Shown here in pieces: positions 43,045 to 51,942 of a stretch of DNA of 64,000 bases. The DNA comes from Rhodospirillum sp. Its GTDB lineage: Bacteria > Pseudomonadota > Alphaproteobacteria > Dongiales > Dongiaceae. A program made the translations under genes and the position numbers. A model generated the notes under the pieces. The model worked only from the letters and a program-made list of their open reading frames with translations, did no database searches and was not told the DNA's origin. Numbering within the stretch: position 1 is the first letter of the stretch; each line of letters begins with the position of its first letter. The stretch spans positions 620,001-684,000 of the forward strand of contig PNKY01000001.1 in the NCBI GenBank assembly GCA_013822765.1. The letters are read 5' to 3'.

Positions 43045-44509
43045 GGTGAGCCCCCGATTTTCCGCCCAAATCTCGTCTGGCGATGTCCGCCAGCGCGGCG
43101 TCGAGCACGCGATAGCAGAACTGGAAGCCAAGCTGGTCGGCCCGCTCCGGCGCCACGCGCTGGCCGTCCAGCAGCAAGGTTGCCATCTCGCCCAGCACCA
43201 GCCGCAGCGCGAAGGCGGGCGCATGCAGGATCGCCGGCCGATGCAGCGCCGCCGCCAGCGTGCGGGTGAACTCCGCGTTGGTCACCGGCTGCGGCGCGAC
43301 CGCGTTGATGGCGCCGGCGAAGGTCGGATCGTCGATCGCCCGGATGATGAGCGCGAGCAGGTCCTCGAGATGGATCCACGACATCCACTGCGTGCCGCTG
43401 CCGAACCGCCCGCCCAGGCCGAGCTTGAACGCGCGCATCATCGGCTTCAGCAGGCCGCCATCGCGGCCAAGCACCAGTCCGATGCGCAGCCGAGCCACCC
43501 GCAGCTCCAGCTTCTCGGCGCGCTTCGCCTCCTTCTCGCAGGCGGCGCACAGCATGGCGGGGAAGTCGAGTCCGGCCATCATGGTCTCGGTCAGCGCGCG
43601 GTCGCCGTGCTCGGTGCCGTACCAGCCGACCGCCGAGGCGCTGACCAGCAACCGCGGCTTCACCGCATGATCCGCGACCCAGTCGACCAGAGCGCGCGTG
43701 GTGTCGATGCGGCTCCGCGCCAGCGCAACCTTGCGCGCATCGGTCCACGGCCGCCCGAACACCGGCGCGCCGGCCAGGTTAACCATGGCGTCGATCTTCA
43801 CCGTCTCCGGCAAGGCTTGCAGCGACGGCGCGATCAGCACCTGGTTGCCGAACAGCCGCTCGGCCTTGGCCGGCGAGCGCGCGATCACATAGACCTTGTC
43901 GCCGCGCTCGATCAGCCGCCGCACCAGAGCGGTGCCGATGAAGCCCGTTCCGCCCGTCACCAGGATGGTCTGCGGCCGCGGGTTGGGGCGTGGCTCGATG
44001 ATCGGCGCCTGCGCGGCCTTGCCCAGCCGTCGCGCCGCCAGCGCCTCGCGCATGCCGAACCCGCTCGAGCCGACGGCATAGAGCGTCAGCAGCCACGACA
44101 TCCAGCCGTGATCGACAGCGAAGACCGCGCTCGGCATCGCCGCTTGCGCCGCCAGGGCCGGCAGGATGAACGCCAGGAACGCGCCGTAATTCAGCGTCAG
44201 CAGCCCATGCAGCACGCGCTCCTGCGGGCTCAGGCCGCGCGAGCGATCCTCTTCCACGAAGTCCGCCAGCGTGATGAGCAGCTCGATCGCGAGGATCGCA
44301 AGCAGCGCCATCGCGAACAGCCCGCGCAGCTCGGCCCACGCAAAGGCCAGGAACACCGGCCCGTAGATCAGGCCGCGCCCGGCGTGCAGTTGCAGCTCGC
44401 GCCGCGCCGTCGGAGTCGACGGCAGCTTGGCGCGCCATTCGTGGTTCCAGAGATTGTCGATGCCGCCCAGGAGTCCCTGAGCCGCCAGCAGCCACAGAGC
44501 GACAGACAT
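43007..44509 (-). CDS. TIGR01777/YfcH-type NAD-dependent epimerase with an N-terminal membrane domain
   Basis: 500 residues from ATG 44507-44509 (MSVALWLLAAQ). Residues 1 to about 165 form four or five membrane helices (WLLAAQGLLGGIDNLW, GPVFLAFAWAELRGLFAMAL, LTLNYGAFLAFILPALAA). From about 185 a Rossmann domain follows: TILVTGGTGFIGTALVRRL, then VNLAGAPVFGRPW, SASAVGWYG and a C-terminal DUF1731-like segment. YfcH-type proteins are NAD(P)-dependent epimerases of unknown substrate. The membrane fusion is unusual and suggests a lipid-linked substrate. It is co-transcribed with gbsR and DUF4166. Confidence 0.88.
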   Translation of the reverse strand: MSVALWLLAAQGLLGGIDNLWNHEWRAKLPSTPTARRELQLHAGRGLIYGPVFLAFAWAELRGLFAMALLAILAIELLITLADFVEEDRSRGLSPQERVLHGLLTLNYGAFLAFILPALAAQAAMPSAVFAVDHGWMSWLLTLYAVGSSGFGMREALAARRLGKAAQAPIIEPRPNPRPQTILVTGGTGFIGTALVRRLIERGDKVYVIARSPAKAERLFGNQVLIAPSLQALPETVKIDAMVNLAGAPVFGRPWTDARKVALARSRIDTTRALVDWVADHAVKPRLLVSASAVGWYGTEHGDRALTETMMAGLDFPAMLCAACEKEAKRAEKLELRVARLRIGLVLGRDGGLLKPMMRAFKLGLGGRFGSGTQWMSWIHLEDLLALIIRAIDDPTFAGAINAVAPQPVTNAEFTRTLAAALHRPAILHAPAFALRLVLGEMATLLLDGQRVAPERADQLGFQFCYRVLDAALADIARRDLGGKSGAHHDHPVGLRTAAR

Positions 44510-44530
44510 GAGGCACCCCAATATGGTTGA

Positions 44531-45061
44531 TCAAGTGCGGGAAGGGATGAGGCGCGCGACCTTGGCGCCCAGCTTCAACAATTTCACCAGAATGGCTTGC
44601 GGAAGGCGGCGGACTTCCTCGTACCAGGCGTTGGAAGCCTGCACGAACTCGACCATGCTCTCGATGCGCTCGACCACCTCCGGATCTTCGGCACCCTCCG
44701 ATCGCGCATCGATCAGGCACTGCCGCAGCATGCTGAGGGTCGGGTCGATCTCGCGCCGCTTGCGCGCCTCGACCACGCGAAAGGCGATCTGCCAGGGGTC
44801 CTTCTCCGCCTCGAAATGATCGCGCCGGTCGCCCATCGCGTGCGTGACGGCGACCAGGTTCAGCGACTGCAACTCCTTGAGGCTGGTGGAGACGTTGGAG
44901 CGCGCGATGGTGAGCGTGTCCGAGATGTCCTCGGCGGTGAGCGGGCGCGGCGACAGGAACAGCAAGGCGTGGATCTGGGCGATCGACCGGTTGACCCCCC
45001 AGCGGGCCCCCATTTCGCCCCAGTGTAGGATGTAGCGCTCCATGACAGGCGTGAGCTTCAT
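44531..45061 (-). CDS. GbsR/MarR family transcriptional regulator
   Basis: 176 residues. Winged helix at about residues 20-85: MGARWGVNRSIAQIHALLFLSPRPLTAEDISDTL with recognition helix ARSNVSTSLKELQSL. The C-terminal helices (VVERIESMVEFVQASNAWYEEV) form the dimer interface. GbsR proteins repress glycine-betaine or other genes in response to small ligands. A perfect 20-bp palindrome lies 32 bp upstream of its start, making autoregulation of gbsR-epimerase-DUF4166 likely. Confidence 0.9.
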   Translation of the reverse strand: MKLTPVMERYILHWGEMGARWGVNRSIAQIHALLFLSPRPLTAEDISDTLTIARSNVSTSLKELQSLNLVAVTHAMGDRRDHFEAEKDPWQIAFRVVEARKRREIDPTLSMLRQCLIDARSEGAEDPEVVERIESMVEFVQASNAWYEEVRRLPQAILVKLLKLGAKVARLIPSRT

Positions 45062-45093
45062 GTCGGCCTCCAGCGAATGCTGTACTTTCAGAT

Positions 45094-45113
45094 ATTTCTG
45101 TCATGACAGAAAT
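45094..45113. promoter_or_regulatory. Perfect 20-bp palindromic operator upstream of gbsR
   Basis: ATTTCTGTCATGACAGAAAT reads the same on both strands, 33 to 52 bp upstream of the gbsR ATG. MarR/GbsR dimers bind palindromes of this length. An AT-rich context (TATTTC, AATTAGAG) suits an overlapping promoter. Confidence 0.75.
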
Positions 45114-45241
45114 TAGAGAAAACTGCAGCAGCAGTCAAGGAAGACCTATGCTTAACGACCCCCCGTGACTTTCCAAAGCAACGGACCTAGCCTTTGTCCG
45201 TTAGTGCGTGAGAACGCCGCATTTCCGGAGTCAGTCCTCCG

Positions 45242-45547
45242 ATGAGCGATACCGTCGTCACCCCAGGCACCGAGATCGAGCCGAAGGTCGAGCGGCCGCG
45301 CCTGCACAAGGTCATTTTGCTGAACGACGACTACACGCCGCGCGAGTTCGTGGTCGCGGTGCTGAAGGGCGAATTCCGCATGACGGAGGACCAGGCCTTC
45401 AACGTCATGATCACCGCGCACAAGAAAGGTGCCTGCGTGGTCGCGGTGTTCACCCGCGATGTCGCCGAGACCAAGGCGACGCGCGCGACCGAGGCCGGCC
45501 GCGCCAAGGGCTATCCGCTGATGTTCACCACCGAGCCCGAGGAATAG
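45242..45547 (+). CDS. clpS: ATP-dependent Clp protease adaptor ClpS
   Basis: 101 residues. The ClpS core is clear: LHKVILLNDDYTPREFVVAVL (N-degron pocket with the NDD motif), MTEDQAFNVMITAHKKGACVV and FTRDVAETK. ClpS binds proteins with bulky hydrophobic N-terminal residues and hands them to ClpAP. clpA is not adjacent here although it often is. The N-terminal 18 residues are a short flexible tail as usual. Divergent from gbsR. Confidence 0.95.
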   Translation: MSDTVVTPGTEIEPKVERPRLHKVILLNDDYTPREFVVAVLKGEFRMTEDQAFNVMITAHKKGACVVAVFTRDVAETKATRATEAGRAKGYPLMFTTEPEE

Positions 45548-45676
45548 GTCACCGCGCTTCCGAGGGCCGTTTGATAGGACGCATCGCCTCGCACGCAGGA
45601 CAAGCGTCCTTCTCGCCAGCGATTCAAACTTCGATGCCAATTCGAGCGAGAGTTATGAACAGTTTTAACCAATTGC

Positions 45677-45693
45677 GTTTACACTTTGTAAAC
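45677..45693. promoter_or_regulatory. Inverted repeat upstream of the small secreted peptide gene
   Basis: GTTTACA-CTT-TGTAAAC, a perfect 7-bp inverted repeat 91 bp upstream of the ATG at 45784, inside an AT-rich region that begins about 45655. Suits an operator of a small dimeric regulator; no regulator is identified. Confidence 0.45.
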
Positions 45694-45783
45694 ACTCTCA
45701 GTCACAGACTCGTTAGTCGCTCGGGAAAGGCTACGACCAACCCGGCGATATTGGGGGCTTGGGGCTTATGGAGGGCTGAGAGT

Positions 45784-45966
45784 ATGGCGAAAAATATGCG
45801 TTTGTTGGCAGTCGCTGGCTTGGTGGCAGCGGTTGTAGCACTGGCCGCTGTGGCACCGACCGAGACCGCGCAGGTCTCTGCGGATCGCGGTACGCGGGCT
45901 GACAGCGACGGCTACACGCAGTTGGCGTGGGGCGGCGATTTCTCCACCCAGAGGTCCGGCCGTTAA
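45784..45966 (+). CDS. Small secreted peptide, unknown function
   Basis: 60 residues. A signal peptide (MRLLAVAGLVAAVVALAAV, with cleavage likely after VAPTETAQVSA) leaves a short polar mature part of about 25 residues, DRGTRADSDGYTQLAWGGDF and a basic tail. No known family. It lies 127 bp upstream of a cytoplasmic TPR histidine kinase, with a strong hairpin between. Precursor-like size makes it a candidate secreted or signalling peptide, but that is inference. AT-rich promoter-like DNA precedes it. Confidence 0.6.
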   Translation: MAKNMRLLAVAGLVAAVVALAAVAPTETAQVSADRGTRADSDGYTQLAWGGDFSTQRSGR

Positions 45967-45986
45967 GGGCGATTTCTCGTGAAGGT

Positions 45987-46018
45987 CGATGGCACCGGTG
46001 ACCTTGCCGGTGCCATCG
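45987..46018 (+). terminator. 12-bp stem-loop between peptide and kinase genes
   Basis: CGATGGCACCGG pairs perfectly with CCGGTGCCATCG around an 8-nt loop, 20 bp after the peptide stop. No T run follows, so it may be a partial terminator, an mRNA-stabilising hairpin or an attenuator before the kinase. Confidence 0.55.
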
Positions 46019-46092
46019 AACCGCGAACCGGGGTGTTGGCGCGCCGAGAGCTGGTCGGCAGTCATCATTCCCTTGAAGCGAAGCAATCCTCA

Positions 46093-48009
46093 ATGATGTC
46101 TGGGCCTCATCCGCAGGAAGCTGCGCTATGGAAAAAGCTTGAAGCCGCGCGTGAGCCAGCAGCGCGGTGTCGGGCTCTGCGGGAGCTGGCTGACCATGTC
46201 GGGAGATACGATCTCGCGCGCTCGCTGGCGTTGGCCAATCAAGGCATCGAAGTCGCGAGTCTCGACAATCTGGCCTACGAAGGCGCGCTCTGTCGGCTGG
46301 AGCGAGCCCGGAGCCTGAGGCTCCTCGGCGAATACGCGGAAGCCAAGGCCACGCTCGAAGGCCTTCCCGCGATCTTCCTGGACGCCGGCGATCGATCCTC
46401 CGCCGGACTGGCGATCAAGACCAAGGCCGCCACCTACCTTGACCTCGGCGAACTGCAAGAAGCGCTCGATGCCAACGAAGAGGCGCTTGCGCTCTTCGAT
46501 GCCTGTGGCGATCAGATGAACTATTGCAGCGCCGTCATGGACTCGGCCTTCATCTTCAATGAACGCGGGCAGTTCTCCGATGCGCTCTCGATCCTCGAAA
46601 GCGTCGAAACCCGGCTGAATACGTTGTCCGGAGCCGATGCCGACTACCAATGGCTGGTGCTGGATGCGGCGCGCGCCCAGAATCTCTTGGCGCTGGAGAG
46701 TGTCGAACAGGCCGCGGTGGCTGCCGACCGGGCGCTCGTGCGGGCCGAGCACATCGGAAACAGGAACGTCGCGGCGGCATGCCAGGGCATCATTGCGACG
46801 TGTGCGGCCCGTCTCGGAGACGTGGATCGGTTCGATGCGGCGATCGCGGCTTTCCGCGCGATCTCGCCGCTTGCCGATGACCCCTATGATCTCACGGTAG
46901 GATCCATCAATTGCGGTCGCGCGATGATGATTCGCGGCGATATGGAAACCGCGGAAGAATGGCTGACGCGGGCGCTCGCCCAGGCGGAGAAATCGGGCAT
47001 CAAGAAGCTGGCCGGCGAGTGTCACGGCGAGCTCGTCCGCCTCTTCAAGCAGAAGGGTGACCCCGCCCAGGCGCTCTATCATTTCGAGGCATACCACCGC
47101 ATCGACACCGATCTGCGGCGAGCCGACCTCACGCGGCGCGTCGCCAGGATGGAAATGCAGGTCAAGGTCGAGCAAGTGCGGATGGAAACCGTCGAACGCT
47201 CCCGCCAGGAACTCGAGCGCCTGGTCGAGCAGCGGACCCGCGAGTTGAAGGAAGCCAAGAACCACGCCGAGCTTGCCAATCGCTCCAAGAGCGATTTTCT
47301 CGCACACATGACCCACGAGCTGCGGACGCCGCTCAATGCCATCATTGGATTTGCCGAGCTCATCATGATGCAATTGAATGTGTCCGGAAGCTCCCCCAAG
47401 CACGCAAACTATCTCGCCGACATCCACAGCAGCGGCAAGCTCCTGTTGTCGACCATCAATGACATTCTCGATATTTCCAAGATCGAGGCCGGCAAGCGCG
47501 ATCTTGATCTTGAGAGCTACGAGGCGGACAAGCTGATCGAGGAATGCGCGAGCCTGGTGGCCGGTCGCGCGCGCGACGCCGACGTCGAGCTTGAGTACGC
47601 GGTCATCGGCAATGTGCAGCCATTGCAGATCGACTTGCTGGCGGCCAAGCAGATCCTGCTCAACCTCCTGACCAACGCCGTCAAATACACGCCCGGCGGC
47701 GGCTCGGTGAAGGTGAAGGCGTTCGCGGATGGCGACATGATTTGCATCGAGGTGAAGGACACCGGCATCGGGATGTCGGCCGAGAACATCGCCCAGGCAA
47801 TCAAGCCCTTTGGCCAGGTCGCCAACGCCTTCAACAAGAAGCAGGTCGGCACCGGTCTCGGGCTTCCCATCGCGCGATCGCTGACCGAGCTGCATGGCGG
47901 GCGCTTCGTGATCGAGAGCGAGCTCGGTCAAGGCACGCGGATCACGGTGATGCTGCCGGTCGCTCCTGTCAAAGCCCGTCGTGTCGTGGCCGGCCGTCGC
48001 ACGCGGTGA
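46093..48009 (+). CDS. Cytoplasmic hybrid of TPR repeats and histidine kinase
   Basis: 638 residues from ATG 46093 (a second ATG follows at once). Residues 10 to about 350 are tetratricopeptide-like helices (ADHVGRYDLARSLALANQGI, YLDLGELQEALDANEEAL). A coiled coil (about 355-400) leads to HisKA FLAHMTHELRTPLNAIIGFA with phospho-acceptor His408. The ATPase domain has LLNLLTNAVKYTPGG (N box), VKDTGIGMS (G1) and GTGLGLPIARSLTELHGG (G2). No membrane segments, so the TPR part probably senses a cytoplasmic peptide or protein. No response regulator gene is adjacent. Confidence 0.9.
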   Translation: MMSGPHPQEAALWKKLEAAREPAARCRALRELADHVGRYDLARSLALANQGIEVASLDNLAYEGALCRLERARSLRLLGEYAEAKATLEGLPAIFLDAGDRSSAGLAIKTKAATYLDLGELQEALDANEEALALFDACGDQMNYCSAVMDSAFIFNERGQFSDALSILESVETRLNTLSGADADYQWLVLDAARAQNLLALESVEQAAVAADRALVRAEHIGNRNVAAACQGIIATCAARLGDVDRFDAAIAAFRAISPLADDPYDLTVGSINCGRAMMIRGDMETAEEWLTRALAQAEKSGIKKLAGECHGELVRLFKQKGDPAQALYHFEAYHRIDTDLRRADLTRRVARMEMQVKVEQVRMETVERSRQELERLVEQRTRELKEAKNHAELANRSKSDFLAHMTHELRTPLNAIIGFAELIMMQLNVSGSSPKHANYLADIHSSGKLLLSTINDILDISKIEAGKRDLDLESYEADKLIEECASLVAGRARDADVELEYAVIGNVQPLQIDLLAAKQILLNLLTNAVKYTPGGGSVKVKAFADGDMICIEVKDTGIGMSAENIAQAIKPFGQVANAFNKKQVGTGLGLPIARSLTELHGGRFVIESELGQGTRITVMLPVAPVKARRVVAGRRTR

Positions 48010-48094
48010 ACGCCCGCTCCCAGGGCTCTTAGCAATCGCCGCGTCACCGATGGAAACGACTCATCGGCGGTGCCGCTAATATCGGCCTTCACCG

Positions 48095-51000
48095 CTACGC
48101 AGAATAAGACTGGTCGAGCAACAGGTCGGTCGTCGCCACCTTGGAATCGATGACCGTGGCCAAGGTCACGGCCGCCGAGCCGCCGAAGCCATCCTTGTCG
48201 AACCGGACCAGGGTATCGTCCCCCATTTTGGTCAGGAGTACGTAGCCATTTGCGAAAGCACTCGCCGGGTCGATCGCGAATTCGTCAAGCAGGTCGGTCA
48301 GCTCGATCTTGTCGATCCCGCTCTGGAAACCGTTGATCGTGTCGCTGCCGAGGGCATCGAAATCGCCCTCATCCGAGATCCGGTAAACGAAGCCGTCCGC
48401 GCCGGCGTCGCCGTACATCACGTCATCGCCCTCGTTTCCGGTCAGGAAGTCGTTGCCGGCGCCGCCTTTCAGCGTGTCGTCTCCGGCCTCGCCGGTCAGA
48501 AAGTCGTCGCCGAGACCGCCCAGAATTGAATCGTTGCCGTCACCGCCATAGAGGAAATCGTTGGCGCCGGCGCCGTCGATCTTGTTGTCCAGGCCGTTGC
48601 CGAAGAAGCTGTTGTCGAGCGCGTTGCCCGTGCCGTTGAGGGCGCCAACCCCCAGCACCAACTCCTCGACATTGGCGGTCAGCGTGTAGCTGGCGAGGGT
48701 GGATGTGACGGAATCGAAGCCTTGCTTGGCCGCTTCGGTGACCAGGTCACCGACGTCGGCGACGATGTAGGTGTCGTCCCCACCGCCGCCCGCCATCGCG
48801 TCCTTGCCGGCGCCGCCGTCGAGCTTGTCGTTGCCGTCGCCACCGGTGAGCTTGTCGTTGCCGTCGCCGCCCTGAAGGGAGTCGTTGCCGTCACCGCCGC
48901 CGATGACATCGTTCTCGTTGCCGCCGAGCAGGGTGTCCTTGCCGATGCCCCCGGTCAGCGTATCATTGCCATCGTTGCCGTTGATGGTGGCCGCACCGCT
49001 CCCTACCATGGTGATGACGTTGGCGAAGTTGTTGGCCACCGAGCCGATGGCGCCGGCGGAGTTGAGGATGACGGTCTCGATCTCGACGCTATCATTGAAG
49101 TTGAACGTCACCGAGCTCTTGACGGTATCCTTGCCGTCGCCGGCCGCCTCGACCACGACGTCCGAGGCATTATCCACGACGTAGACGTCATTCCCCTTGC
49201 CGCCGAACAAGCTGTCGGCGTCCGCACCGCCATCGAGGGTGTCGCTGCCGTCATCGCCGAAGAGGTTGTTCTTGCCGTCATTGCCTGTCATCACGTTCGA
49301 CAGCTGGTTGCCGATGCCGGCGATATCGGCCGAGCCGGTGAATGTCATGTTCTCGACATTCGCCGCGAGGACGAGGCTGATGGACGAGAAAACGGTGTCG
49401 GTGCCGCCGCCCGCGAGTTCCGTCACCTTGTCGGACGCGTTGTCGACGATGTACTGGTCGTTGCCCGCGCCGCCAGTCATCTCATCGTCGTCTGACCCGC
49501 CGTCGAGCCAGTCATTGCCGGCGCCGCCGAGCAGCGTGTCGTCGCCGGCGCTGCCACTGATGTCGTCGTTGCTGCCGCCGCCGTCAAGCTTATTGCCGAC
49601 GCTGTTGCCTTCCATGATGTTTTCGAGCGTGTTGCCGGTCGCGTTCCCGCCGCCGACGGTGAGGAACACCCGTTCGATGTTGGCCGCGAGCGTATAGTCC
49701 GCGGCCGCCAGCCAGACCGTGTCGAGGCCCTGGCCGGCCGCCTCCGTCAGCTTGTCCTTGGCGTTGTTGACGGTGTATTCGTCGTTGCCCTTGCCGCCGG
49801 TCAGGACATCGTTGCCGGTCCCGCCGTCGAGGGAGTCGTCGCCGTCTCCGCCGTTCAAGGTGTCGTTGGCGCCACCGCCTTTGAGGAAATTCTCTCCGCT
49901 GTTACCGTTGATGATGTTGGCAAGGTTGTTGCCGGTGGCGTCGTAGTCGGCATCCCATTTCAGGTTCAGGACCTCGATCTCCTGGTCCACGTCCAGCGTG
50001 AAGGACGTCGCGGCGAAAACCGTGTCCTTGCCCTCGCCGACCAATTCCGAGACCGTGTCGCCGGCATCGTCCACGTAGTAGGTGTCGTTGCCCTTGCCGC
50101 CGAACAGGTTATCGGCGCCGTCTCCGCCATCCAGCGTGTCATTGCCGGCATCGCCATACAGGTCGTCCAGGCCGAAGGAGCCGTTCATGTCATCGTTGCC
50201 CCCGCCCCCGAACAGGAGATTGGCGTTGCCGTTGGCGGAGATATAGTTGTTGAGAGCGTTGCCGTACCCGTCGAGCGCACTATCGTGCAACGTCAGGCTC
50301 TCCACGTTGTCGGGAAGCGTGTATGTGGTCACATAAGACCGGACGGTATCCGTGCCGCCGCCGGCCGTTTCGACGACCTTGTCGTCCGGTGCGCTGACCT
50401 CGTAGGCATCGTTGCCGGCGCCGCCGACCAGCGTGTTCTGGCCGGAATCGCCGGTCAGCGTGTCGTTGCCGGCGCCGCCGAGCAGCGAGTCGTTTCCGTC
50501 GCCGCCCTCGAGATCGTCATTGCCGCCAGCACCATCCAGCGTGTTGTCGAGACTGTTGCCCTCGATGAAATTATTGAGAGCGTTGCCGGTTCCGTTGACG
50601 GCGCCGCCCAGCAGGTTGAGCCCATCGACGTTGGCGCCGAGCGTGAAGCTGGCCAGGGTCGAGTAGACCCGATCAAAACCAAACCCGGCCTCGGTCACCT
50701 TGTCGCCAAGGCCGGTCACATAGTAGGTATCCGAACCCTTTCCGCCATTCATGACATCGTTGCCGGCGCCGCCAAGCGTGTCGTCGCCATCGCCGCCGTT
50801 CAGCGTGTCGTTGCCGCCGCCACCGTCGAGAACATTTTCACGCGTGTTTCCGTTGATCAGGTTGTCGAACGCATTGCCATTGCCATTAATCGCGACGGTG
50901 CCTGTGAGCGTCAGAACCTCGATCTCCTGCCCGGCGGTGAGGGTGTAGTCGTCGCTGGCGATGACCGTATCCTTGCCCTGCCCGGCGACCTCGGCGACCT

Positions 51001-51559
51001 GGTCGGCGAAGGTGTCGACGTAGTAGGTGTCGTTGTTCAGTCCGCCCTTGAGCGTGTCGCCGCCGCCGCCGCCATCGAGGGTATCGTTGCCCTTGCCGCC
51101 GGTGAGGCCGTTCGTGGACATGTTGCCGACCAGCGTGTCCGATCGATCGCTACCGGATGCGCTCAAGGCGCCGCCGAAGGTGCCTAGCTTGAGGACTTCG
51201 ACATAGTCGAAGTCCGCAAGGCTCAGGTTGTCTGACTCGGTAACGATCGTGTCGGTTCCGCCGCTGGCGAGCTCGATGATCTCGTCGCTGGCATCCACGC
51301 TAATGTAGGTGTCGTTGCCCGCGGCGCCGGTCAGCTTGTCGTCGCCCGCCTCGCCGTCCAGCGAGTCGTTGCCTGCACCACCAAGCAGCGTGTCGTTATG
51401 GGTGCCGCCAATCATCGTGTCGTTGCCGGCGGCCCCGTCCAGCTTGTCGTTATCGCCGGCGCCGATAAGGAGATCGTTCCCGCCCAGGCCATTCAGGATG
51501 TCGTTCAGAGCGCCGCCGGTCAGCGTATCGTTGCCCGCAGTTCCGTTCTGGATCGGCAT
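48095..51559 (-). CDS. Large RTX (hemolysin-type calcium-binding repeat) protein
   Basis: 1154 residues from ATG 51557-51559 (MPIQNGTAGNDTLTGG) after GAGGA. Almost the whole length consists of glycine/aspartate nonapeptides GGxGxDx(L/I)x, such as GGAGNDTLTG, in blocks of about 100-130 residues. Each block is separated by a strand module containing DxVxEaxGxGxDTVxss and LxxNVExLxLtG. The C terminus (DTINGFQSGIDKIELTDLLD ... LLLDQSYSA) resembles a type I secretion signal. There is no signal peptide. RTX repeats fold on binding Ca2+ outside the cell. No transporter genes are adjacent. Function is likely surface or biofilm related. Confidence 0.93.
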   Translation of the reverse strand: MPIQNGTAGNDTLTGGALNDILNGLGGNDLLIGAGDNDKLDGAAGNDTMIGGTHNDTLLGGAGNDSLDGEAGDDKLTGAAGNDTYISVDASDEIIELASGGTDTIVTESDNLSLADFDYVEVLKLGTFGGALSASGSDRSDTLVGNMSTNGLTGGKGNDTLDGGGGGDTLKGGLNNDTYYVDTFADQVAEVAGQGKDTVIASDDYTLTAGQEIEVLTLTGTVAINGNGNAFDNLINGNTRENVLDGGGGNDTLNGGDGDDTLGGAGNDVMNGGKGSDTYYVTGLGDKVTEAGFGFDRVYSTLASFTLGANVDGLNLLGGAVNGTGNALNNFIEGNSLDNTLDGAGGNDDLEGGDGNDSLLGGAGNDTLTGDSGQNTLVGGAGNDAYEVSAPDDKVVETAGGGTDTVRSYVTTYTLPDNVESLTLHDSALDGYGNALNNYISANGNANLLFGGGGNDDMNGSFGLDDLYGDAGNDTLDGGDGADNLFGGKGNDTYYVDDAGDTVSELVGEGKDTVFAATSFTLDVDQEIEVLNLKWDADYDATGNNLANIINGNSGENFLKGGGANDTLNGGDGDDSLDGGTGNDVLTGGKGNDEYTVNNAKDKLTEAAGQGLDTVWLAAADYTLAANIERVFLTVGGGNATGNTLENIMEGNSVGNKLDGGGSNDDISGSAGDDTLLGGAGNDWLDGGSDDDEMTGGAGNDQYIVDNASDKVTELAGGGTDTVFSSISLVLAANVENMTFTGSADIAGIGNQLSNVMTGNDGKNNLFGDDGSDTLDGGADADSLFGGKGNDVYVVDNASDVVVEAAGDGKDTVKSSVTFNFNDSVEIETVILNSAGAIGSVANNFANVITMVGSGAATINGNDGNDTLTGGIGKDTLLGGNENDVIGGGDGNDSLQGGDGNDKLTGGDGNDKLDGGAGKDAMAGGGGDDTYIVADVGDLVTEAAKQGFDSVTSTLASYTLTANVEELVLGVGALNGTGNALDNSFFGNGLDNKIDGAGANDFLYGGDGNDSILGGLGDDFLTGEAGDDTLKGGAGNDFLTGNEGDDVMYGDAGADGFVYRISDEGDFDALGSDTINGFQSGIDKIELTDLLDEFAIDPASAFANGYVLLTKMGDDTLVRFDKDGFGGSAAVTLATVIDSKVATTDLLLDQSYSA

Positions 51560-51942
51560 GGAATTCCTCTTCGAATGCGAATCGGCAGCGCCGCGCACGC
51601 TGGCCGCCGAACCAAAAGTCCCCACAATGCCGTCGTCGAAAATCGACCCACTTTGATCCGCACGAGCGGACCGCACGCAAACTCGCGATTTGGCAGAAAC
51701 AATGCCGCCTGGTCGAACCGGTCGGGGTTCGGCCGTTCATTTGGAGTGTGGGTGATCGATTTGCCAAAGTCGAGCGCGCGGGCTGTGACGGATCACACAA
51801 CCGCGCCCGCTGATATCACCGTCTTCCGTGATCGCCGTCACGCCGCGAGAGCTTTAGGATATTGGCGTGCCTTGGCGGCGGGCGATTGATCGGCGGGCCC
51901 TCTGGAAGTAGCATCAGCGGAACTCCAAGGAAGGAGCACGAG
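51560..51942. other. Divergent non-coding region, RTX gene / msrA
   Basis: 383 bp between divergently transcribed genes. It must hold both promoters. The first 117 bp could encode an in-frame RTX leader but lack a good start and look non-coding. No clear operator or repeat is seen apart from short GC hairpins near 51720. An AAGGAG site serves the msrA-like gene. Confidence 0.5.

Noticed and set aside
48520..51500. Tandem DNA repeats as a CRISPR-like or satellite array
   Set aside because: The repetition comes from codons for RTX nonapeptides in one long reading frame, not from identical direct repeats with spacers.
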